This document shows positions 9,501 to 16,016 of a DNA stretch of 33,806 bases, in pieces. Numbering within the stretch: position 1 is the stretch's first letter; each line of letters begins with the position of its first letter. The notes below the pieces were generated by a model. The model was not told the DNA's origin. It ran no database searches and was given only the letters and a program-made list of their open reading frames with translations. The position numbers and the translations under genes were made by a program. Origin of the DNA: Massilia sp. (GTDB lineage Bacteria > Pseudomonadota > Gammaproteobacteria > Burkholderiales > Burkholderiaceae_D); contig JANYGW010000096.1 in NCBI GenBank assembly GCA_025359245.1, positions 1-33,806 of the forward strand. The letters run 5' to 3'.

Positions 9501-10047
9501 TGGTGCCGTAAGCCGTGATGGTGGCAGTCGCGGCAACCGTGATCGGGTTCGCGCAGACGGCCTGCGCGCCGCCGTTGACGGAACACTGCAGCGTGGCGCC
9601 GGCGGTCGCGCTGCTGACCGTCACTTGCTGGGTGCCGCTGTAGGACCCGGACGGCAGCGAGAACACCGGCGTGGCGACCTTGCCCGGATCGACCGCCGAC
9701 GGCACCAGCGCGGAGCCGGCCGGCGAGTCGTAGGCCAGCCCGCTCTTGGTATACGTGAACGAAAAATTGACGGTCTGGCCGACCGCCGCCGGCACGCCCA
9801 GTTCATAGCGCGCGCGGCCCGTGTTGTAGACCATGACGACGTTCTGCTGCGCGCCGCCGTTGACGTTGTAATGGGCGATGCTCTGCGTGATCGACGCACC
9901 CTGGAACCAGAGCGTGGCGGCGCCGTTGATATTGTCGATGCCTGCCGTGTAATCAGCCGCGCGTGCCGACTGGCCCAGGGCCAGCATCAGCATCGCGGCG
10001 AAGGTGAACAGCAGCCTTCGGTAGTGATCCTTGAAATTGCTAAACAT
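6586..10047 (-). CDS. Secreted multidomain beta-1,3-glucanase (GH64 with CBM56-like and chitobiase-C-like modules)
   Basis: 1153 residues. Signal peptide 1-31 (SARA-ADY). Three CBM56-like beta-glucan-binding modules are recognisable at about 32-117, 203-290 and 462-556, each with a WF-YNVNGG/YTLNGG-QQNVxM core in the first two and a more divergent third. Five chitobiase-C-like (CHB_HEX_C) repeats lie at about 122-198, 295-376, 379-457, 568-651 and 664-748, with the repeated patterns ATPxFSPAGGxY and YTxDGSTP. The catalytic part, 757-1153, looks like GH64, a laminaripentaose-producing type beta-1,3-glucanase. Candidate catalytic residues are Glu884 (DFGEFNI) and Asp907 (TSRVDIFG). The likely role is degradation of fungal or algal beta-1,3-glucan outside the cell. 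GGAG lies 8 bases before the ATG. A LacI-family gene lies upstream on the same strand. Domain limits are by eye. Confidence 0.85.
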   Translation of the reverse strand: MFSNFKDHYRRLLFTFAAMLMLALGQSARAADYTAGIDNINGAATLWFQGASITQSIAHYNVNGGAQQNVVMVYNTGRARYELGVPAAVGQTVNFSFTYTKSGLAYDSPAGSALVPSAVDPGKVATPVFSLPSGSYSGTQQVTVSSATAGATLQCSVNGGAQAVCANPITVAATATITAYGTKAGLTNSDTASASYTIGAIDSGFTQGVADNGSSVTVWFARTPKSDWVDIHYTLNGGGQQNVAMAYNGTRYEVVVPVAPGAAVALAYSFTYMTSTGARDATGLSWNRSVNTGTVATPTISPAGGAFTSAQNVTLASSTAGAEIRYTLDGSTPAAVSSLYGGAFSVAAPGATVKAIALKSGMNNSAVASAVFTITQVQAVATPVFSPAGGTYASAQSVRLSSATAGAAIYYTVNGAAQQLYSDATPISVAATGTLTAVAKKSGMSDSASASVSYTITIVSGDTFTQGVSEDGATARIWFAPAWTPTTAIAHSYVTGKDGAKGAQRDENMTFDGTLKRWFASAISPVATGSTISYMFTYSAPTGGNKDSAWYNYVICGDDAPDSPACPSPVAKPVFAPAGGLYPTQQSVTLALPSGSLAGTRIYYTIDGSAPTVNSAQYGSALLVQSATTINAIAVRPDLQQSRRASATYDIEAACTQTAGGCTVAVPTLSHAAGTYATKIGVNMLTATPGATVHYTKDGSTPTRTSPQFNGAVWLAKSPEFGDTFTLKALATKDGKDSSIVSRTYSISNNAESAWNGMTSFTVVNGTAGKYTDDKVYWLIIGKDWITHEYVRADATGRLIPVTEADNTIPVPGRDKGYANYAVSLAQAKTVTIPAIESARIYMSVGKPVLVQINRDINGRTGYAGPDLENSTDPNLNTTFDFGEFNINRPRPGSDYPGIFVNTSRVDIFGFPLKLRVTGLDGYDATVGETLAETRDELFARFTLETPSEFGGLAKAPYAPYRIMAPAHGTFNDGLNVTTGAQDKPRGENAAYLDAYISDIWNKYRNENLVLKVGDWPTFTGRVGLDDVFTFTDGVDSYKIYGKPTTTEVMLGNGVLDDATGTSPNTPKHDKQLQLQAQLCAALNRHVADQPSDRWYNADYFYPAGKPANFFTKFWHQHSYNGLAYGFSYDDVGGHSPSIYTPSPVSVTYTIGK

Positions 10048-10225
10048 GTTTTTGTCTCCGTATTTTTACTGTTATTGGATGATTGTCCTGACTGGCGTGC
10101 GTAAGGTCTGCGTGATGGACTCCTTGTTCATGTGGCGGGCGATTGGCCAAGGCGCGGCCTGGCCTGCCGTGATGGCATGCGAAAAAAAGCGTGTGAAACG
10201 CGAACGGACCAACGAAGGAGTGGCG

Positions 10226-11251
10226 TTAGCGGCGCACGCGCCGCGTCGACTCCCGGACTACAAGTTCAAGCGGCGGCGCGGCGATATCGGCCGCTTCGCC
10301 CGCGATCAGTTTGAGCATGGCCAGCGCCGCCAGCCTGCCGATGTCGTACACCGGCTGCCGGACGGTGGTCAGCGGTGGCATCGAGTACGTGGAATTGGGG
10401 AGGTCGTCATAGCCGACCAGCGAAATGTCTTCGGGCACGCGGATATTGCGGCGGTATAGCGCCAGCCGGGCGCCGTACGCCATCTGGTCGTTGGCCGCAA
10501 ACACCGCGGTGAAATTCTGGCGCGATTCGAGCAGCCGGTGCATCGCCAGCATGCCGCCGGACTCGAGGAAATCGGCAGGCAGGATCAGCTCCGGCACCCA
10601 TTCGAGTCCGGCGTCGTGCAACGCGGTCTGGTAGCCGCGCAGCCGTTCGATGGCGTCCGGATGGTCGTCCGGGCCGGTGATGAAGGCGATGCGGGTATGG
10701 CCAAGATCGATCAGGTGCTTGGTCGCATCGTACGCGCCACCGTAGTCGTCGATGGCGACGCTGGCCAGCTTCGGTGCGCTCAGGTTGCGCCCGGTGACCA
10801 CGATCGGCAGCCGCTGCGCGTATTTGAGCAGCTGCTGGTCCGACAATCGCCCGGTGAGGATGATGACGCCGTCGACGCGGCGCGCCTGCAGCAGGCGCAT
10901 GCGCGCTTCTTCCTTCTTCAGGTTCCAATGGCCGCTGACGAACAGCGGCGAGTAGGGCGTGCCGGCCAGCGCATCCTCAATGCCGCGCAGCGCCTCGCCA
11001 TAGAACGGGCTTTCGATGAACTGGGTCAGCACGCCGATGGTGTAGGTCTGGCCCATCGCCAGGCTGCGCGCCATCAGGTTGGGCTGGAAATTGAAGCGCG
11101 CGATTGTGTCCTCGACCGCCACCCGCTTGGTGTCGCTGACCCTGGCGCTGCCGTTGAGGATGCGCGACACGGTGCTCGGCGACACGCCGGCCTCGCGCGC
11201 AATCAGGTCGAGGGTGACGTGCTCTTCAGATAATTGTGGGAACGCTTCCAT
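10226..11251 (-). CDS. LacI-family transcriptional regulator
   Basis: 341 residues. The N-terminal helix-turn-helix reads VTLDLIAREAGVSPSTVSRILNGSARVSDTKR (about 13-44), followed by a periplasmic-binding-like sugar-sensing domain (YTIGVLTQFIESPFYGEALRGIE onward) ending in the usual ESTRR tail. The ATG at 11251 is chosen rather than the in-frame TTG at 11287, because the TTG lies inside the -35 hexamer of a strong promoter whose predicted transcription start is at the 11251 ATG. A LacI-type operator overlaps that promoter, so autorepression is likely. It is followed on the same strand by the glucanase gene 178 bases downstream, making beta-glucan or another sugar a reasonable effector, but no clear operator is visible in front of the glucanase. 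Confidence 0.9.
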   Translation of the reverse strand: MEAFPQLSEEHVTLDLIAREAGVSPSTVSRILNGSARVSDTKRVAVEDTIARFNFQPNLMARSLAMGQTYTIGVLTQFIESPFYGEALRGIEDALAGTPYSPLFVSGHWNLKKEEARMRLLQARRVDGVIILTGRLSDQQLLKYAQRLPIVVTGRNLSAPKLASVAIDDYGGAYDATKHLIDLGHTRIAFITGPDDHPDAIERLRGYQTALHDAGLEWVPELILPADFLESGGMLAMHRLLESRQNFTAVFAANDQMAYGARLALYRRNIRVPEDISLVGYDDLPNSTYSMPPLTTVRQPVYDIGRLAALAMLKLIAGEAADIAAPPLELVVRESTRRVRR

Positions 11252-11257
11252 TTTGTA

Positions 11258-11287
11258 AATATACGCGCCTTGTGAAAGCGCTGTCAA
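11258..11287 (-). promoter_or_regulatory. Sigma-70 promoter of the lacI-type gene, leaderless
   Basis: Read on the minus strand: TTGACA (11287-11282), an 18-base spacer, then TATATT (11263-11258), followed by six bases and the ATG at 11251. Transcription would start at about the A of the ATG, giving an mRNA without a 5' leader. No Shine-Dalgarno is placed suitably in front of that ATG. Confidence 0.7.
11273..11286. promoter_or_regulatory. LacI-type operator O1
   Basis: tgaaagcgctgtca, a near-palindrome with one mismatch to the perfect site at 11365-11378. It overlaps the -35 hexamer and upstream spacer of the lacI-type promoter, so binding would block its transcription. The central GCGC is typical of LacI-family operators. 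Confidence 0.7.
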
Positions 11288-11364
11288 CCGTTTACTTGCG
11301 TGGTTTTCCCTCTACCATGCCGCTGGAATAACGTTCGTTTGGCGGCGGCAACTTGACGCGTTCT

Positions 11365-11378
11365 TGAAAGCGCTTTCA
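11365..11378. promoter_or_regulatory. LacI-type operator O2
   Basis: tgaaagcgctttca, a perfect 14-base palindrome, 92 bases centre to centre from O1. It lies 7 bases after a TTGACG hexamer (11353-11358) on the plus strand and before a poor -10 candidate (CACATT, 11377-11382), so it probably controls the divergent VOC gene or acts with O1 through looping. Confidence 0.7.
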
Positions 11379-11439
11379 CATTCATGCATGACGAACTTTG
11401 CGCGATAGTCATGTCCAACAGTGATCAAAGGAGCACGCC

Positions 11440-11850
11440 ATGAGCATCAAACTCGACCATGTGATGATTCCCGCGCGCGACAAGATCGCGTCGGCAAAAC
11501 TGCTGGCGCAGCTGCTCGACGTGCCCTGGTCCGAGTCCGGCATCGGCCCGTTCGCGCCGGTGTATGTTAACGACGGCCTGACGCTCGATTTCGATACGTG
11601 GAGCGAGCCGCTGCCGGCGATCCATTACGCCTTCCGGGTCGGACAGGAGGAATTCGATGCGATCCTCGCGCGCATCAAGGCGGCCGGGATAGCGTTTCGC
11701 GGCAATGTACACGGCCCGGTTGATGCGCTGGTCAACACGCAACACGGCGGCAGCATTGTCTACTTCAATGAACCGGATGGGCACCAGTGGGAACTGCTGA
11801 CGGTCAGTTACGACCGCGGCCTACGCGCCTTTGCGTCCAGTTCACAATAG
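11440..11850 (+). CDS. VOC-superfamily (glyoxalase-like) protein
   Basis: 136 residues, cytoplasmic. It has the paired beta-alpha-beta-beta-beta fold pattern of the vicinal-oxygen-chelate superfamily: KLDHVMIPARD at the start, IHYAFRV in the middle and SIVYFNEPDGHQWELLTV near the end. Candidate metal ligands are His7, His62 and Glu118. Members include glyoxalase I, dioxygenases and resistance proteins, and nothing here fixes the reaction. AAAGGAG lies 7 bases before the ATG. The gene diverges from the LacI-type regulator with a perfect operator in its upstream region, so it is probably part of that regulon. Confidence 0.82.
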   Translation: MSIKLDHVMIPARDKIASAKLLAQLLDVPWSESGIGPFAPVYVNDGLTLDFDTWSEPLPAIHYAFRVGQEEFDAILARIKAAGIAFRGNVHGPVDALVNTQHGGSIVYFNEPDGHQWELLTVSYDRGLRAFASSSQ

Positions 11851-11969
11851 CACTGGCATTCGCGCGCCAGTTGGGCTTTCACTCCTTGAAGGGGCCTTCC
11901 GAAAAGGCGAGCTCCCCATTTGAAAATTATCGCACCCACACATCCCGGGTTTCTTCGTCGGGTGGGAAG

Positions 11970-12245
11970 CTACGTCGCCTGCTGTTGCGCCACATACTCG
12001 CGCAAAGCTTCATCCATGCGGGTTTGCCAGCCCGCGCCAGTAGCCCGGAAATAGGCAAGCACCTCAGGACTGTATCGCACTGCGACTTGCTCTTTGGTTG
12101 GACGTTTGTTTGGCCCACGAGCGCGACGCGCGGCAACCACTTTGCGCAGTTCGTCTGCTGAATGGGTGACAAAAGCATCATTCCAATCGTCCTGTTTAAT
12201 AGTCGGAGCATCATTTACAGAAACGTGCCCACGCTTCGTGTTCAT
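11970..12245 (-). CDS. brnA: BrnA-type antitoxin
   Basis: 91 residues. The C-terminal half (KEQVAVRYSPEVLAYFRATGAGWQTRMDEALREYV) matches the ribbon-helix-helix pattern of BrnA/DUF4415 antitoxins, and the middle RGPNKRPTKEQ is also typical. The ATG at 12245 is chosen because the upstream extension of the reading frame lies wholly inside the toxin gene. The start overlaps the toxin gene end by 35 bases, the standard toxin-first order of brnT-brnA. AAGG lies about 10 bases upstream. It neutralises BrnT and, by family precedent, represses the shared promoter. Confidence 0.88.
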   Translation of the reverse strand: MNTKRGHVSVNDAPTIKQDDWNDAFVTHSADELRKVVAARRARGPNKRPTKEQVAVRYSPEVLAYFRATGAGWQTRMDEALREYVAQQQAT

Positions 12246-12483
12246 GTTTTTTCGCCTTTCGTGCCGAAATAATATGGGGCCAGTCGTTGTCGCCGGACGT
12301 CCAGACAACAAACAGCATTTCATCCATGTGCCAGCCAATGCTTTGGAAACGCAACTCGCCATAAGCCTCGCGCGCATCTTCACGGGTCAGCAAGTCACCA
12401 TCAAAGAAACCAGTCAGTACCGCCAGATCAATGCCGTGTTTGACAATGTTCGCCTGGCGCTTGGTTTCGTCGAAGGTCACCAT
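12211..12483 (-). CDS. brnT: BrnT-type ribonuclease toxin
   Basis: 90 residues (ATG at 12483; an in-frame TTG at 12489 is less likely). DETKRQANIVKHGIDL at the start and PHIISARKAKKHEHEAW at the end are hallmarks of BrnT (DUF497), a RelE-like mRNA interferase that inhibits translation. No frameshift or stop interrupts it, and the partner antitoxin gene overlaps its 3' end, so the module looks intact. The promoter -10 element lies six bases before the ATG, so the transcript is predicted to be leaderless, and no Shine-Dalgarno is visible. Confidence 0.9.
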   Translation of the reverse strand: MVTFDETKRQANIVKHGIDLAVLTGFFDGDLLTREDAREAYGELRFQSIGWHMDEMLFVVWTSGDNDWPHIISARKAKKHEHEAWARFCK

Positions 12484-12489
12484 AAGCAA

Positions 12490-12518
12490 ATTGTAGGTGC
12501 ATTATGATTGAAAATCAA
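12490..12518 (-). promoter_or_regulatory. Promoter of brnT-brnA
   Basis: Minus strand: TTGATT (12518-12513), a 17-base spacer, TACAAT (12495-12490), then six bases to the ATG at 12483. Spacing and -10 match sigma-70 well. The first base of the transcript is predicted at or next to the start codon. Confidence 0.6.
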
Positions 12519-12535
12519 GGCAAACTGTAGATGCA
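12492..12535. promoter_or_regulatory. Twin direct repeats, probable BrnA operator
   Basis: tgtaggtgca (12492-12501) and tgtagatgca (12526-12535) are direct repeats with one mismatch, 34 bases apart (about three helical turns). One overlaps the -10 element and the other lies upstream of the -35 element. This arrangement suits a ribbon-helix-helix antitoxin repressing its own operon. Confidence 0.5.
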
Positions 12536-12615
12536 CTTGGAGCTCTGCCTGAGGCAGCGAACGCCTGAGATTGGGGCCGAGGATCTGTGCCGACAAAGTC
12601 CTTGCGGTGCTGGCG

Positions 12616-12933
12616 CTAGCGTAAAACGTGCCCACTAAAGAAGGCCCAATGCAAGGCGCCAAACACGACACCGAGAAGTATCAGCACCTTCTGGCCCATC
12701 GGAATGTGCGCCCACGGGATCTGCTCGGAGCCATATTTTGCAAGGCTTTCGGCCTTACTTAACGGATAGATCATCATCGACAAACCGAGGCAAGCAAAAA
12801 ACGGAAAGAGAAAGCTGGCCTTCTCGGAGTAGCGGCCCTCAACAAGAACGGAATACCAGTTAAGCGCCGTGCCGCCGGCGCCAATTGCGAAGATCAGAAG
12901 GCCAAGAAGTCGTGATTTGGTGTTGGGAGACAC
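12616..12933 (-). CDS. Small hypothetical membrane protein
   Basis: 105 residues with three likely membrane segments: about 9-27 (LLGLLIFAIGAGGTALNW), 40-58 (ASFLFPFFACLGLSMMIYPL) and 82-100 (VLILLGVVFGALHWAFF). I do not recognise the family. No domain or catalytic motif is apparent. It lies between the BrnTA promoter and another orphan gene, in a patch of small unrelated genes. The charged MSPNTKSR start followed at once by a membrane helix is consistent with a real integral membrane protein. Confidence 0.6.
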   Translation of the reverse strand: MSPNTKSRLLGLLIFAIGAGGTALNWYSVLVEGRYSEKASFLFPFFACLGLSMMIYPLSKAESLAKYGSEQIPWAHIPMGQKVLILLGVVFGALHWAFFSGHVLR

Positions 12934-12975
12934 AGCGGCCTTTCAAGTTATAACGAGCCTGCGGTCCACTGAGAA

Positions 12976-13356
12976 CTACAGTTCGCCTTGACGCTTAAGC
13001 ACCACGCTGGGCGATTGAACCTCGACCGCCGGCCCCGTGCAAACGCGGACGCATTTCATGTATTTGTCTTCGCAGACGCGGGTGCGCTCCATCCGCCGGC
13101 TCTCGAAATCGCGCCGTTCAGCGGCCCGCACGTCGATTGAACGGCCCCTGGCATCGCCTGAATAGCGTATGTGGGGAAGTGCTTCATTCATCATCGCGAG
13201 CGGACTGTTTTCTTTTTTGTCCTCACGCTGCGCAAAGTCGCGGCATTCGCGCTTGTCGTCCGCGCAGCCGGGCTGGCAGGTGCTTGCGGCAGCACTGCAT
13301 GTGCCACTCGCAAGGAATCCCAACAACAGTGAAAAAAGAACCGTGAAATTTTTCAT
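12976..13356 (-). CDS. Small exported cysteine-containing hypothetical protein
   Basis: 126 residues. A Sec signal peptide (MKNFTVLFSLLLGFLASGTCSAAA) is followed by a mature part with cysteines in CQPGCADDKRECRDF and VCEDKYMKCVRVC, which could form two or three disulphides in the periplasm. The LASGTC stretch is not a proper lipobox because Thr precedes Cys. The middle is charged and helical (ERRDFESRRMERTRVCEDKYMKC). I do not recognise it and assign no function. It follows no operon partner closely. Confidence 0.6.
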   Translation of the reverse strand: MKNFTVLFSLLLGFLASGTCSAAASTCQPGCADDKRECRDFAQREDKKENSPLAMMNEALPHIRYSGDARGRSIDVRAAERRDFESRRMERTRVCEDKYMKCVRVCTGPAVEVQSPSVVLKRQGEL

Positions 13357-13724
13357 AAACTAAAATTGAACAGAGTCGCCTCTTCATGCGTTAACAAATT
13401 GTTGCTACCTAAGCGAGAGTTTTCCCACCCGCTGCCATATTTTCATCCGTATTCAAGCGCCTACGCTGCGGTGCCGTTACGGATCACTACACTGGCAGAA
13501 GGCAAGCTGGCGCTGGCCGGCACTGACGCTCTGGTGAGCGGCTGCCCCGGCGGTTCACTGGCGTTGCCTTTTACGTAAGGATGTTCATAGTGCCAGAGGA
13601 GGGGGAAGAGTGCCACCATTTTCGGATGGCGGAAGTTGCGCATGCGCACTAGCAACAGGCTTTTGATCTGGAAAGAACATGACGTGAGCGGCTGGCCGCG
13701 CGAAAATTTTGATGGGGCCGAGGC
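13357..13724. other. Gene-poor stretch with possible gene remnant
   Basis: No convincing complete gene in 368 bases. A minus-strand frame ending at 13461 has GC-rich third positions over its last 33 or so codons (ASEPPGQPLTRASVPASA), which could be the tail of a decayed gene, but it has no credible start, no recognised domain and no neighbour to support it. Confidence 0.3.
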
Positions 13725-14006
13725 TCAGCGCGAGTTGCGAGACTTTCCTGGAGGTCGCAGCACGTGCTCTCGAGTGGCGAGTGCTCCCTTCACTTCGACA
13801 ATCGCTCTTGACCATTCGGAACTCGACTTGAAGAGAATGCCAACGACGTGCTCTACCTCTCCCGGAGACAGATCGGACGCGCCTAAGGACTCCTCGCACA
13901 TCCGCAGACGCTCGAGCCTTGCCAGAAGTGCCCTGGTTGGCATTGCGTGCAGGTCGACGCTCGTCAATTGGGCTACGGCGCGAACAATTCCAGTACGTTT
14001 CTTCAT
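13725..14006 (-). CDS. Conserved small hypothetical protein
   Basis: 93 residues, no signal peptide or membrane segment. The segment DLHAMPTRALLARLERLRMCEESL followed by EVEHVVGILFKSSSEWSRAIVEVKGALATREHV looks, from memory, like a family of short helical bacterial proteins of unknown function. The MPTRALLARL core and the REHV end are the recognisable parts. The overlapping plus-strand frame and other minus-strand frames lack such character. No ribosome site is obvious before the ATG. Function unknown. Confidence 0.5.
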   Translation of the reverse strand: MKKRTGIVRAVAQLTSVDLHAMPTRALLARLERLRMCEESLGASDLSPGEVEHVVGILFKSSSEWSRAIVEVKGALATREHVLRPPGKSRNSR

Positions 14007-14111
14007 GCGATGGTCAACGATGAATTCTTGTGCGAACGTAGCGCGGCGTATGGGACGGCGCCTCGCCGGGCCATGCTGCTTTACCTTGCTCGGAGAGCCC
14101 GGATGCCAACT

Positions 14112-14594
14112 TCATTGCGGGTCCCGCACACCCACTCGTGACATCAAATCCAACGTCGAGTTGAGCGTCAGACCTTCTGTCGCCGACGCGCACGCGAAGC
14201 CCCCGATCGATTTTCCCTGCTTCTCCACATCAATGCTCGCCGGACCGGCGAGTGGCTCATAAAGGGTGTATTGGTATTCACCGTTTCGAAAGCTCAACGA
14301 CGCAGAACTTCCAAAGGTTTTCAAAGAAAACAGCCCTTTCGGATGGCTAGGTTTGGCAGGATAGATCAACTCCAGATGCCCCCCCTTCATGACGCGATAC
14401 TGCATGTAGCCGGCGGAAGCACTGAGATCGTTCGACGCGCAAACCGCATAGCGCTTGTGCCCCGCAGAGCAAGCCCATATCTCCTGCTCCGATTTAGTAC
14501 AGAGCGAGCCTTCAGCAAATGCCGCATTGCTGAGCAATAGAGCGAAAGTAAATGGGAGAACATAGTTCAACGCGGTAGTGACAAATGACGTCAT
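14112..14594 (-). CDS. Exported hypothetical protein
   Basis: 160 residues starting at the ATG at 14594, where AAGGG lies about 7 bases upstream; an earlier in-frame ATG at 14627 would put a hydrophilic leader before the signal peptide. The signal peptide ends near SNAAFA-EGS. The mature part is beta-rich (YMQYRVMKGGHLELIY, LFSLKTFGSSASLSFRNGEYQYTLYEP) with four cysteines, including LCTKSEQEIWACSAGHKRYAVCAS. Its pattern resembles small periplasmic proteins annotated only as hypothetical. No catalytic motif was recognised. Confidence 0.6.
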   Translation of the reverse strand: MTSFVTTALNYVLPFTFALLLSNAAFAEGSLCTKSEQEIWACSAGHKRYAVCASNDLSASAGYMQYRVMKGGHLELIYPAKPSHPKGLFSLKTFGSSASLSFRNGEYQYTLYEPLAGPASIDVEKQGKSIGGFACASATEGLTLNSTLDLMSRVGVRDPQ

Positions 14595-14746
14595 ACAGGA
14601 ACCCTTTTTGTGCGGCCCAACGTTCAAAATAACTGCCTGCCTGAGCGCGCAACAAAGCTACAGGCCTGTTGGCTACAGGTAGGGCCAAGACAGAAGCCTG
14701 CACCGCACACCGGCCGGTCCGCTTGAGTGCTGGGTTGGACGAACCG

Positions 14747-15061
14747 TCATTGCCGTACTACCTGTGACGCCAGCACGAGAAAACATGATATCCCAGCGAT
14801 AGATTCGATGGACCAAGGCTTCATTGTATTCACTCGAAACAAATTGCGCCCAAGTTCGTCGGTCAATTCGGCTTCAACCTCGCACCTGATAGCGCCCAGC
14901 TGGGGATATTCACTATTTGAACAGAGGTCATCAGAGCTGACGATAGGCACTTTTTCGATGAAAACGTGTGCCTCCCCCAGTGCATCGACTAGGCGGCATT
15001 CAACCAACCCAGGAAAATGGTCGTCGACGAATCGCTCAATTCGAACGGAAATGATGGTCAA
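14747..15061 (-). CDS. Conserved hypothetical protein
   Basis: 104 residues, soluble. The run VECRLVDALGEAHVFIEKVPIVSSDDL with SEYPQLGAIRCEVEAE and PWSIESIAG looks, from memory, like a widespread family of about 100-residue proteins of unknown function. The only available start is a TTG at 15061 with no good Shine-Dalgarno, so translation may be weak or start differently. It stands alone, with gaps of over 100 bases on both sides. Confidence 0.55.
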   Translation of the reverse strand: MTIISVRIERFVDDHFPGLVECRLVDALGEAHVFIEKVPIVSSDDLCSNSEYPQLGAIRCEVEAELTDELGRNLFRVNTMKPWSIESIAGISCFLVLASQVVRQ

Positions 15062-15395
15062 GATTTTAAGAGGCTCAACGTTAAGTGTGCGTTACTTTCA
15101 ACGCAATATTCGGACAAAGTATGACGCATGACCCGGCGCCCATCAAAAAACTTCCCTGGCAAAGTCCCCATGTTTTCCAATATCACTTCTTAAAAAGGAG
15201 AAGAAGCGTTGCGTCTGACAGACCACGGAAGTTGCTCGAACAGGTACACGATCAGGTGCCCGTATTCAACTACAGAATCGGAACTGGCGCTCCTCGATCA
15301 AAGAGAACGCGCACTTACACGACCGCATGAGCAGACCGCGCGGCACACTCAAGTACGTGGCGCGCCTGACGCAAAATCCCAGCAGCACCTGCGAA
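15062..15395. other. Intergenic stretch without a supported gene
   Basis: 334 bases. Short overlapping frames exist on both strands but none has a domain, consistent codon bias and start signal together. AAAAAGGAGAAGAAG at about 15193-15207 resembles a ribosome site before a TTG at 15209, yet the 64-codon frame that follows looks random. I see no hairpin terminator or promoter I would defend. Confidence 0.4.
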
Positions 15396-16016
15396 TTACA
15401 TAACGCGCTTGTAACCGCGGCGCACCTGCTCGCGGTCGCCGAAATCGTAGTGCCACCATTCGCTGCTGATGCCGGCAAATCCAGCCTGCGCCATCGCATC
15501 TCTCAGCAGCTGGCGATGGCCGATCTGCATCTGCGTGATCTCGCCGCGCACGAGCAACTCCTGCTCCATGCCCGGCTGCGAACGCTCGGTCAGGTCGTCA
15601 AAGCCGGTACCCATGTCGAGCTCATTGCCGCGTTCATCGAGCAGCGTGATATCGAGTGCCATGCCGAACGAATGGATCGAGCCGCGCACCGGTTCGGCCA
15701 GGTACATCTGCAGTCCGGTCCCTTCCAGCGCAGCCCACAATTGTTCCTGCACCCGCTGCGGACGCACCGCGTCGAGGATCAGCGCCGTGCAACCTGGCCG
15801 CCGCAGCGCCAGCCACGCCACCACCTGTTCCAGCGCGGCGGCCGCGTCGCGGTGCAGCCAGGCGCAGTCGAATGGCGAATACAAATCACGTCCGACAAAA
15901 TTATGCGGCGTCGCGTAACGCAAATCGATGGCAATCCCGGCGATCGTCGACAAGTGCCGGAAGTCTGCGCACGCGCCGATATTCTCGCTGGTCAGCACCT
16001 GGCTCACGCGAGGCAT
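15396..16016 (-). CDS. ddpX: D-alanyl-D-alanine dipeptidase (VanX/DdpX type)
   Basis: 206 residues counted from the ATG at 16016. Peptidase M15D zinc enzyme that hydrolyses the dipeptide D-Ala-D-Ala. The zinc motif SIHSFGMALD gives His115 and Asp122; EWWHYDF gives the catalytic Glu186 and third ligand His189; Arg85 (DAVRPQ) matches the conserved arginine. Spacing agrees with VanX. No signal peptide, so cytoplasmic. The start overlaps the end of the lysR gene by 13 bases, indicating coupled translation; the longer frame upstream lies entirely within lysR. As the last gene of a peptidoglycan-salvage operon it would use D-Ala-D-Ala as a nutrient; vancomycin resistance is not implied because vanA/vanH partners are absent here. 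Confidence 0.9.
   Translation of the reverse strand: MPRVSQVLTSENIGACADFRHLSTIAGIAIDLRYATPHNFVGRDLYSPFDCAWLHRDAAAALEQVVAWLALRRPGCTALILDAVRPQRVQEQLWAALEGTGLQMYLAEPVRGSIHSFGMALDITLLDERGNELDMGTGFDDLTERSQPGMEQELLVRGEITQMQIGHRQLLRDAMAQAGFAGISSEWWHYDFGDREQVRRGYKRVM

Noticed and set aside
11252-11287. TTG start at 11287 for the LacI-family gene
   Set aside because: It falls within the -35 element and operator, and adds 12 residues before a normal LacI N-terminus.
12477-12671. 64-codon minus-strand frame across the brnT promoter
   Set aside because: Overlaps the promoter, the operator repeats and the end of the next gene; no protein character.
15396-16016. Vancomycin-resistance cluster suggested by a VanX-type dipeptidase
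   Set aside because: No vanA-type ligase or vanH dehydrogenase nearby; the context is wall recycling, and Gram-negative DdpX homologues are nutritional.
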